Shown here piece after piece: positions 34,093 to 44,328 of a stretch of 64,000 nt of DNA. How positions within the stretch are numbered: position 1 is the stretch's first letter; every line of letters starts with the position of its first letter. Both the position numbers and the translations under genes were made by a program. Below the pieces are notes generated by a model. That model was given only the letters and a program-made list of their open reading frames with translations. It did not search any database and was not told the origin of the DNA. The stretch spans positions 1,798,001-1,862,000 of the forward strand of contig JAGYVD010000007.1 of the NCBI GenBank assembly GCA_021209875.1. Reading direction: 5' to 3'. The stretch comes from Rosellinia necatrix. Taxonomy: Eukaryota; Ascomycota; Sordariomycetes; Xylariales; Xylariaceae.

Positions 34093-35354
34093 CGCGCAAC
34101 GCTCCACGACACCGCCAGGCACGAACAGCTCCCAGGTGCATTCGCCAGAGAGACCGAGAACATACCAAGCCGGAAGCAACGACACCTACACTACGACCTG
34201 TCGCTCGAAGGGGAGGAGGAGGAGGGAGTGCTGCAGCTGCAACCATGGCCGCCACCACAGTCAGCAGGACAAATCAGCACTCTCCAACGGCACAAGGCTT
34301 GGGAGTTTGTTACAACCCCGGCACACCCCATTGCTCGAATCCGCAGCATGGCGTCGGCGAATCAGGGCCGCCCACCCCCCCCCGGTACCCCCCCCTGCAA
34401 CATGCGATGTCTAGGTCTGAGACCTTGCTTTCGTCCTATGTAGGTAGTATGTCGCTATTTTGTATATCGAGTGTGATGTGTGTCGTTGTATGTGTGTCGT
34501 GTGTGTGTGTGTGTGTGCAAGGTATGTCCCGTCAAGGCAAGGTAGTTATGTCCCGTGCGCCGTGTGCTCGAGGAGGAGGGGGGCGCCTGCCTGTCTCTGG
34601 TGGCTGGTCGGCGGCATAGCTACCCGCCTCTTGGGCGTTCGGCTCCTCCTTCGATCAGCTAGTCCGCAAACAAGGTGTCCCCAGCTGCACCCGTCACACA
34701 ACAACTATCCCTCCCCAAACCGACCTAAGCTCGAGGGCCCAGATTGAAGATTTGTTTCGACGACGATCCCAAACAAATCTCGTCTCCCGAGTGCCGGGAC
34801 CCCACCAGGCGGCCCATCAAGTAGCAGCCCATCCAGCAACCCATCTAGCAGCCCATACAATAGCCAGTTCGAGTTATGTATGCATGGTATGTGCTTCACA
34901 TATGTAATTCATGTATGTAATTCGTGTGTGTGTACTTCATGTATGCACTTCCTTCATGTATGTACTTCACGTGTATGTATGTATGTATGCATGTGTGTAC
35001 TTGATGTATGGTACAAGTGCATAGATAGGCCGTTGAAGAGATGGCTGAAAAGTGTTACGATATAGGTATTGAGATCTTGTGGCGCGAAACCCAATCACAG
35101 GGATTCCAGGTACCCTCTCCAAGCGGACTCTACCTATCTTCAGCGGACAACCCCCACACTGTCGCTTGCGTCCTGTAGATTAGTAGTAGGAGTGTACGGC
35201 CAATCATCCCGCACCATTTCCTGTTTGCTACTTCAGGTTTTCCTTGGAGGTCGCATACTTGGTAGGTACTCCGGGCGAGAACTCGGGTATCTCGAAACGA
35301 ACAATGTGTCCATCGCCGGCGCTATTTACAGGGCTTCCTTACACAGTGTTACTT

Positions 35355-35441
35355 ACATGACTCCCACATGACTCCCACATCGCTCCCACATCGCTCCTAC
35401 ATCGCTCCCACATCGCTCCCACGTTGCTCCCACATCCCTCC
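35355..35441. repeat. 11-bp minisatellite, about eight units
   Basis: Unit ACATCGCTCCC with variants ACATGACTCCC (first two copies) and ACGTTGCTCCC (seventh copy). The graded variants suggest step-wise slippage. Confidence 0.93.
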
Positions 35442-35477
35442 GCCTCCTGCATAAGTACACAGAACAGATAACTACTA

Positions 35478-35502
35478 CATCATCATCATCATCATCATCA
35501 TC
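35478..35502. repeat. CAT trinucleotide repeat
   Basis: Eight CAT units, followed by an imperfect extension. Confidence 0.93.
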
Positions 35503-38500
35503 ACCATTATTATCCCTTTTTGTCTCCGAGAACCATCCGCAACAGGGTATGTGTTATGTAGACGCATAATTGTCTGAGCCATCCCATCGTAGAGGTGGTG
35601 AGCTCATCTACGCCCCCTACCTAGATACTATCTATCATTTATCGTGCCTCTCCCTTCGTCCATCCCTGGGCTGATCCCCCGGGGCGATGTCGGTATCGAA
35701 TTGACAGTAGCAGGTCTGTAGATTGTTAGTTGCATTATGTCAGATGACTCGCATCCCCCTCCCCCCTTACGTTCTGTACCTACATAAGCTCGACTGCTCA
35801 GCACAGGATCCCACCTCCCTCTTGTCTATACATAAGTCACATGATTGTCTCTCGTTTTATTTACAGCCCTGAGGTGTGAGCGCTTGTGTCATGTTGGCCA
35901 ATAAACGCAACCGCCACGTGGTCGCGATGGGATTAGAATACGCTCGACCCCAAGTACTGCCTTGGGAAGGTTTTCCGCCCCCAGGGCCGCTGTAGCTCAA
36001 GTAATGAGTAATGTAGTATTATCGTTCATTAAACCCGAGATTCCTCGCTCGCTTCAGCCGCCATTCGCCAATCGTATCGCCGGAGCATGGCTCAGCCAAT
36101 GGCCGTCTCGGAAGAGCAACAGGGAGCTCTCAGCTTTATCCCGAGCCCCCGCAGCAGATCCAGGAAACTACCAACCGTTACTACGACGAGCAGGCTCGCG
36201 AGCTCTAGTACGAGCCTAGAGATTCCCACGCCCGTTACATAGCGAGCTCCATAACACGCCAACAATGCAAGTCCAGTAATCAATCTACTCCTTGACTACG
36301 CTTGAGCCGGCGTGCCTGACTCCCATTCGGGTAGATGACACAGTTCATTTGGTGGCAATAGTGGTTGATGCCCAACGTATCTTTGCTCCTTACCGGATTG
36401 CCATCGAAGCGCCGAGTGAGAGCATGCAACGCAGTCAGTAACATTGAATTATCAAGTAGGCAGGTCATAGATACATACGAGAAACCTAGAAGAAATGAAG
36501 AAATACATCGCTCAGGTCCAGATCATAACATCTTGTCTGTGAAGCTATGTTCTATAGGACGTAGAATTTGGATGTACAGCGCCTAACTAGCATATGTACC
36601 CAATCTAAAGTATTAAATTTGATTAATGCTCAATATCAGATCTTCATAGTAAAATATGATACCCAAATACAGTGGAAGAGAAACCGGGCCAGTATCAATG
36701 GCTTCTATGCGCCCATATACTTGGCTCTTTCCTGCATCGCTTGTGCCTGGGCCTGAATAACACACATCGTACGACATTCTTCCAGATGTTTGTCGAATCT
36801 GTTGTTGCCACATATGGGCCATCGTCTATTTACCATGTCCAGTCTCCCTCTTGGCCCAATGTCCTACCGGCCTCTCAGGAGAACAATATGTGATGGTCGC
36901 AGAAAACGTGTCCCGAGTGGTTGCTTGTCGCAGGTAGACGCAACGTGGGAGTGGCTTGGGAGCCGAGGGGCAAACTTCCTTGCATTCCGGGACAATAGAG
37001 AGCCGTTATACAGGGCATGCTAGGCCTTCCGTTTGTACTGGCTTGTCAAGATCATCGTAGCCGCTATCTTACACAAATCGGTAGTATTCTCTCCTCTCAC
37101 GCTCTTGGTTCGCCACGGCTCGGCTCAGACCTCTCGGCTAGGCCTTGATCAAACACAGCTGGCATTAGTAGCTTCCATCTCCATCTCCCTCGGTCTACCT
37201 GGACTCGGATGGTTCCCCATACATGTGTCGAATAACGGCCGAATCGGAGGTAGTGATTGGGAACCCGCGGATGGCCCAGACCTCAATTATATCGTAGGTG
37301 GCGAAGCACTACTAAGTGGAACCCCGACGATTTAAGGGCGCAGGATTTATATCGTGTCCGGTTTTCGGCACAAAAAATGTTCTACTATGAATAAGAACCA
37401 AACCGGATGCCAGTACCTGCTAGGGTCACTCCGTATTCAAGCTGACCGAGATAATTGAACCGTGAAAGTTGTTACACGGGTGAGTGTGTAGATAAACTTA
37501 GGGACCATATAATATTAGGTATTCCTAAAAAAAACATTGAACGCAGTGATCCAGGACTAGTATCTAGTGTTGAGATAACTAGTCGTTGAGAACTAGAGGA
37601 GAATCATCAATTGCCATCGTGCCTGTTATGGTAGCGTCAGTAGGGAGCCCAAGTCGGATACTGTAATAATTGGACAGGTAAAAGTAAAGCGACCGACTTG
37701 AATGCAAAATTGTTTATGCAATGTAGTTTCTTTGCTCCTGACAACTAACTGTTCGCGTTGCCGCGCAAGGGGGGTTTACAACGCCTTCGTTAGCGAGGGT
37801 CAGATCGGGTTCTAGATTCTAGGTGGGTATCATATAGATATCATATTACGGTCTACGCGAGTGAATCTATTAGTTACATGTCTAGTACTTACTTAATAGT
37901 CGAAACGTCGACGCTGGAAGCCGTCTCTAAGGTCGCCGTGTGCAAAGGGGGTGGGGGGTGGGGGGTCATATAGACGAATTCAGGACGATAGCGTTATGAG
38001 CCGATTGCCTTTACGTCTCATGGTGTTTTTCAAAGACGGTGAATACCTGGGCCCTAAAAATAATTCATAGGCAAGCTGCTGCCGGATTATCCTGACGACG
38101 TTTGATGTTTCGTGATGCGAGTGTAGCGTACTGTGGTGTATACTTACTGCGATGATAACAATCCTAACCGTGGGCAAGTATATTGATGTCGAAACGGCTA
38201 CCAGAGTGATATAATATATGAAAACAACATGCGGTATAAAAATATGACAATTATAAATCTATGTAGCGGTAAAAATGTGAGATTTAATATCGCGATTTAC
38301 TAACAAAACCTGTGACGTTCATCAGACCCCTTGCCTACTCGATTCCAACTAGAGACCTTTAAAACAATATCTATCTTCTCAAAAGTATTAATCTATTGAA
38401 AAGTATCTAAGTCACTGGCGGTTGAACTGTCAAATTTTAGAAGGTCCAAGGGAAGCTAGCTCTTACTATTAGCCGGCAAGTGTGACGATGCATTGTAGCA

Positions 38501-39591
38501 GCTCAGCAGCCGCATGCATACACATGAATTCTATTTTACTCAGAGTCACGCTTGTCGTTCTTTTCTCGATGTTGAATACCCAATGCGGGTTGCTCTTCGT
38601 CGTGCCTCAAGAATTGGAACCCCGGCTCCAGGCTCCCCTCGTGGAAAGATGGAACATGCTACGGCTCTTCCTGCATTGGTTGGCAACGAGGCGGTCGATG
38701 ATGCAATTAGCACGAGATAAACTACATTCAGTTTATCCGCACATTTCGGCGCAACCCTTGGATATTGCGAATCTGGCTCGGCATGCCATGGGTGTGTGTT
38801 ACGCCACGTCTGAGTGGTTGCGTAAGATCGACCCTTTTCATCTTGCCTCGTCGCACATGCTTGATTACGAGAACCGGAAGCACTGACGTGCGTCTCTAGG
38901 ACGAAAGATGACTACTTGTGTACTTCGAGGTGTGGTTATTGGCAATATCGGTATGTTCATGATGCTCCAGTGCGAACGGAGTGTCGGGATTCGTCTATGA
39001 TCCCGGATTATTGTTATGGCTCGTGGATATGAATCGGCCTCGCTTACATCTGTGCCAACCCCCCTGGAGAGCCAAGGTTCACCGGCCGAGCCTCAGCGAA
39101 GTGGTGAAGAATGCCTGTCTACTAGCTGCACAGATCGGTCTTTCGCTGACTTCTTTTCCCGCCGCGTCCATGCCACTGCCCTGGAGGCTGCGACGCGGGT
39201 GACGCCAGGTTCCCACCCTTTAAGCTTCGTTCTCCTCACCACGCGTCCCTCGACGAGGGGTGGCAATATTCCGGCCTTCGAATGCTCGACCGGCGCCCGG
39301 TCTGGGACGCAGGGGTTGGCCGCCGAGGCGAATGCATTTGAGGCATGATACGCATGTGGCTCGAAACTTGCTACCGCGGCGGTGCGCCGTAGCGGTGAGC
39401 TGTCTGTGGCCTACTCCGGTATATAAACTCTTTGATCCGTCTTCAGCTGCTATAGGCTAGGGTTGACAACTTATTGTATCGTTTCTTCCTATCGTTGCTT
39501 ACCGACCGCGAGCTGTTCTAATACCAGAGCCCTGCATTTACATACATAAAAGAACACGCATACAGGGTTGTGATATTTATGATTAATCACG

Positions 39592-40346
39592 ATGAGAGTT
39601 TCTCGCGCCCTTCCGCTCATTGTGGCCACGTTTATCCTGGCCCAGCAGAGCTTCAATAGCGGCTCCTACTCGGGCACCGCGACGATCACCATCTCGGGAA
39701 ACACGGTCACGGTCGGCGGCACCAACGTCGCCACCATCACCGTCGGATCAAGTACAATCACCATTGGGAGCGCCACGGCCACGAGCTCGGCGGAGGCGGA
39801 GGCTTCGGGGGGATAGCGGCAGCGACGCCACGGCCACGGCCTCGTCGGATGGCTCAGAAGGGGGGCGACGACGGCACGTCGGAAGCAGCAGATGCCGATG
39901 GCGACGATGGCGACGAAACCTCGGTCAACTCGGCCCTGGAGAGCTTCACCTCGGCCTACACCGGTGAGCCGCTTACAATAGCCTACGACTCGGCCACCAT
40001 CACGGTGGGCCACAGCAGCAGCGCCAGCGCCTCGGCGGGCTTCAGTTACTCGGCCAACGGCACCGCCTCGATCACACGGCCCGGCGGCGGCGGCGGCAGT
40101 GGTGGCAACGGTGGTAGCGGTCCCGGCAGCGGCCCCGGCGGCATCGGCGGCGGCGGCTTCCAGCCCACGAGCACCAACGGCGGCGACGGCGACGCCGACG
40201 GCGACGCCGAGGCCACTGCCACCCCGTCCGGCCCTACCACGTCGCTCTCCCTCGCCACGGACCCCCCGAGCTCCTCGGACGGCGCCGTCCGGTCCGCCAG
40301 CGGCTTGCTGGCCGTCGTGGCCGCCGTTCTGGCTTTCCTTCTATGA
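39592..40346 (+). CDS. Predicted GPI-anchored Ser/Gly-rich protein, broken frame
   Basis: The product starts with a signal peptide (MRVSRALPLIVATFILAQQS). It continues with Thr/Ile/Gly beta-type repeats (GTATITISGNTVTVGGTNVA), an acidic Ser/Asp stretch and a Gly-rich stretch. It ends in a Ser/Gly omega-site region and a hydrophobic tail, SGLLAVVAAVLAFLL, the classic GPI attachment signal. The frame must shift twice, at the G6 runs 39807-39812 and 39860-39865; removing one G at each gives a continuous 250-residue protein. The first shift would otherwise truncate the protein at 74 residues and lose the anchor. Likely a cell wall or plasma membrane surface protein; no enzymatic domain is seen. 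Confidence 0.75.
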
Positions 40347-41798
40347 AGGCGCGCGCGCTCTCTCTCGGGATAAGCCCTGATTTTTTTTTTAAACCAACCG
40401 GGTGGCTGGCACGGGCGGCCATTACTTTTGTCTCCTCGGGCACCCCATTTGGACAAACAGAAACTAATACTCGCCTGGAGGGATTTTACGCTACCAACCC
40501 CCCTCACCTTCCTGCTTTATACTTTAGAGAGAAAGAGAGCATATAATGGTCGCGACTAGCTTTTGGGCTACGAGCGCGGGTGTGTCACCAGTGTTGGGAA
40601 ACTCGTGTGTCATATGGGGCGTTTCGTGTTGGGCGGGAAGGAAAAAAAAAAAAAAGAAACAAGGGGGGATTGTAAAGCGTACATATTCTTGCATATACAA
40701 TTTTTTCTTTCCTTTTTTGGCCCTCTTATAATTGCTTCTCGATTACGGACACGGACACAATACGTCGTTTGATACTGCGCTTAGACTATCCTTGCTTGTT
40801 GAGGCGGAACCTTTTTTTTTTTTGGACACTTTCGCACGTATACACACTGGAGAACTCGATTTCCCACTTCGTTGTGGCGGAGCTTGGGCGCGGTAATCTA
40901 TGTATTATTTAGTTTTAATATCAACATTCCCGATGAATCTCCTGGTCTTGGTGTGTTACTAGTGAGTGTGGGTGTGATTTTATGTATATGAAGCTTCAGC
41001 GAATGACTTAGATGTTTTTTTTTTTTCAAGCTTGTAGATTAATCTTAGTTCTTAGTTCGCACGGTCTGCGATTTGGGCTGCAGTGCGCAACCTTCAGAAG
41101 ACTAGGTGCATAGATGTGTAGATCGCCGAGCGAGGGACTCATATAATCGAGTGGCCCTATCCTGGGAATATTGCAGAAGTCGTCTCTCGGCTCGGGTCTC
41201 GGGTGGCGAAACTCCGGCCATTTCACCGTCATGTTGTGCTCACACCTCCCACGAGGGGGTATGGCCCGTTTCGTCTCACTTATATGGATGCCGTCGGCTC
41301 GGTCTTGATGCACGCGACGGCCCGTGAAGTGTGCTTCGCCTAAGTGGTAAGGAAGGGGCTAGATTGAGTCTTGGGACGCGAACTCCCGCGCTCGCTGGGA
41401 GGGGCCACAGGAGATATTGAGAGGAGCTAAATGTACAGATCATTATACACAATGGTGGAATTAAGCCATTTATTTCCTCTGTATAATAGTTCCATGTGCA
41501 GGAGGGGAAGAAGCCCTCAGATAGTGACCTCTGCGCCTATTCTATGCCCCGGCGCAAGCTGTGTCTGCTCGTGTGCCTGTCTATCTATGTACAGTCGTAA
41601 AAAAATCGTATCTACTTAGGTGACTCATAGCAAAGAGGTCGTAACTTCGTCCGTGTGCGCGTTAGGGGGGGATTCTAGACGAGTGAAACCGGCGCCCGGA
41701 AAAAAAAAATTGAATAAAAAATTAAAAATTGCCCAAGATAAAAAGCTCGAAGTGAATACCAGGCCCCAAAACTATTACGTAGCCCGCCCCATGATGTC
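40347..41798. other. Convergent intergenic region between two GPI-protein genes
   Basis: Holds the 3' flanks of both genes, with T-runs near 40810 and 41016 and A-runs near 40641 and 41700. No gene is supported. Confidence 0.55.
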
Positions 41799-43308
41799 CT
41801 AGAAGAACATGGCCCAACATAGAGCCACACACGCGAGAAGCACCCAGCCCTGCCCCCGAGCCGCGGCCCGGCCGGCGGCGGCGTTCCCGGGCCGCTCCTT
41901 CTGCACCGTGGCGGTGGCGGTGGCGGCGGAGAGGGTGCAGCTCGCGGTGCCGCACAGGTACCCGGTCGGGCAGCAGCCGGAGACGGGGCCGGCGTCGGCG
42001 CCGCAGAGGAACCAGCCGCCGGCGCAGGTCGCGGCGGCGGCGGCGGCGGTGGAGCGGGACGACGCCGCCGCGAGGGCGTCGGTCAGGGGGACCACGATGG
42101 TCGCGCCGTGAGTGATGATGGTCGTGCTCGCTGCGGGCGGCGGGCACGACGTCGTGCTGCAGTCCCGCCCCGTCCGGCAGCACCCCGACCCGGCGGACGC
42201 CACGCACGCGTAGAACCCCGTCGGGCAGTAGTCGCCCGCCCCCGCCGTCGTGGTGGCGCCCCCGGGGTTCGTCTCCGGGCCCGAGCTCGTCGGCCGCACG
42301 GGCGGGAGCCCCGTGCCGCTGCCGCTGCCGCTGCCGCTGTTGTAGGTCGACGTCACCGGCTCCGGGGTCGTGGTGCTGGGCGGTGTCGTGGCGGGCGGCT
42401 GCGAGGTGGTCGGCGGCGTCGTGGTGCTGGTCGGCGGAGGCGCTTGGCTTGTCGTCGTCGCCATCGACGTCGTGGGGGTTATCACGGTGACTGTGGATTT
42501 GACGCCTATTACGCATAACACACACGAGTGAGTGCCCCGCTGGTTAGTTTATCGGAATACCGCGAGGGTAGCGGATGGAGCGTATGGGAGACGCCCGGGA
42601 ACAAGACTCACAACCGACATCCGCACATACGAAGCCCGATATGCAGCAGCCGCCGCCGTCCTCGGCAGGGCAGGCGGTGTTCCCGCCGGCACACGCGGCG
42701 ACACTACCGCCGCACGTCTGGCCCTTCGGGCAACACCCCACGTTCCCCGCGTCCGGGGCGTTCTCGACCACGAAGCACGTCGTGCCGTCCGTGCAGCAGT
42801 AGTTGGGCTGGTCGATGTTCGAGCAGACGTGCGTGCCGCCGGGGCATGTGAACTCGCGGCCCTGCAGGCGGGCCAGGGCCCCGGCCGTGCGCCGGTAGAG
42901 GGACTGCGGTTCCTCGTCCGACGACGACGACGACGACCTGCTCCCCCCGTCGTCCCGACCCCGGTAGTCGTAGTGCCGCGGGAACGGCGGCCAGAACGCG
43001 AGCGCGGCGGAACTGTTGGCCACGAGAAGGGCCTCTTCCTCGGGCGTTGCTATGACGACGACGTCGGCCTCCCGGGCTAGGAGCTTTAGGGGCGCTTGGG
43101 CCGCCCCGCCGTAGAGGTCGGCCGGTGCGAAGGCGTAGTATTCGGGCATGAACTTCTCGCCCTCGTCCAGGGACATCTTTCGCACCGCCGTCGGGAGCGC
43201 CTGGAGCCCATTGCCGCCGTTTCCAGAGCCCGCCTGGGCGTGCAGCTGGGCTGCGAGCAGGAGGAGGAGCGCGGGCGGCAGCGAGAGGAACCCTTGTGGG
43301 ACGCGCAT
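41799..43308 (-). CDS. Predicted GPI-anchored cysteine-rich protein
   Basis: Exons on the minus strand are 43308-42612 and 42505-41799, with a 106-bp intron (GTGAGT...AATAG) that splits a Cys codon in phase 1; the product is 467 residues. A signal peptide (MRVPQGFLSLPPALLLLLAA) is followed by a 110-residue region without family match. Then comes a cluster of Cys pairs (FTCPGGTHVCSN, PNYCCTDGTTC, GCCPKGQTCGG, GCCISGFVC). A Thr/Pro/Ser-rich stalk, two more CC-type modules (GCCRTGRDC, GCCPTGYLC) and a hydrophobic C-terminus ending LLACVALCWAMFF complete it. The repeated CC-x-x-G-x-x-C modules recall small disulfide knots of fungal wall proteins. Likely surface-exposed; ligand unknown. Confidence 0.85.
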
Positions 43309-44328
43309 CGTGTCGTGGTCGTTTTGCTTTGCTTTGTTTATTTGTTTAACTTTTTCTTCTGGCCCTGCTCGGCGCCTGCGCGGATCCGGGGGCTTTGGTT
43401 CATGCCAACCTGTGGGTTGCAAATACGGAATTGAAAATCGTCTTCCGTTGTTGTGATTATAACAAGGGAGGGAGAGAGAGCTCTACTATTGAAAAGTCGG
43501 GAATGCTGTAAGCTCTAGATGGCTGGTCGCGCGCAACCATGGATCCTCCCGGATCGCTGTTCCGGGAGGCTTGGCGGCACTCGAATACTTACCCTAACCT
43601 TCCCGGCCTAGTCTCGGTGAAGGGATTGACTCGGCGTGATGCTAAGGGTGCTGATCACGTAGCGAATAGTAACTGGCTACCTCTTTCTTTCCTTCTTGAA
43701 GAAGAAAAAAAGGAAAGAAAAGGCGGCGGGAAACGGTAGAAAACGAAAAGAAGAGTGTTTATTAACAAGAGGAATAAAAAGTACTAGGAAAATAAAAACG
43801 AAACGATGAACTGCTCGGATGAATATACCATAATATCTGCTTTAGTTGGATTACAGCGTCTTGTATAATTATGGCTAACCACGTCATAATTGGCGTGGCT
43901 GGGTTTGGGATACGGCTTGTGCTCTGCGCGCCGCGCCCCATCAGTGAGTTGTCCTTACCTATGTGAGCCCAACCTTTTGAGGTGTTGGCTTTATTGTTCC
44001 TTTCCTAATTTACAACATCGCTGTACATAGCACTTGTACAAAGGTGAGTTGTCATTTTGTTGGAACTTACAACTATTCTGCTACCTACCTATGGCTTTGA
44101 CTTAGAAAGAGTTGTCCCTCCTTCGAATGCTGCCGAGTCGACCCAAGAGTACCTGACCTAACCTGTTTCTGTAACCTTGAGCGCCTTGAGTTTTGAGTCG
44201 TAATACTGGGTATCACATGTCTTGACATCCCAACATTTTCCCTAGATCTGTATTATACATGGTGACGTTACGTGTTCCTTCACACGATGCGGTATTTGTA
44301 CAAATTATACTTCTGTTACAATTTCCAG
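43309..44328. other. Intergenic region, no gene supported
   Basis: Left part is the probable promoter of the Cys-rich GPI gene, right part the mrm1 3' flank. A short frame at 43539-43739 is Lys/Glu-rich by chance from an A-rich run. Confidence 0.55.

Larger units (their letters stand above)
29651..39591. other. 10-kb region with almost no coding potential
   Basis: No frame can be tied to a family. It contains a pair of diverged direct repeats (31.0-31.4 and 32.0-32.6 kb), several tandem repeats, and an AT-rich stretch at 36.5-38.5 kb. Open frames at 36568-37335, 38482-38886 and 39016-39348 were examined and not accepted. The region looks like decayed repeat or relic DNA separating the core block from the surface-protein pair. 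Confidence 0.5.

Noticed and set aside
36568..37335. AT-rich frames, one with a membrane-transporter-like stretch (LGLDQTQLALVAS)
   Set aside because: Similarity to MFS helices is too short, and no signature loop between helices 2 and 3 is visible.
38482..39348. Three short plus-strand frames
   Set aside because: They overlap in different frames, have no conserved motif, and no splice arrangement yields a plausible protein.
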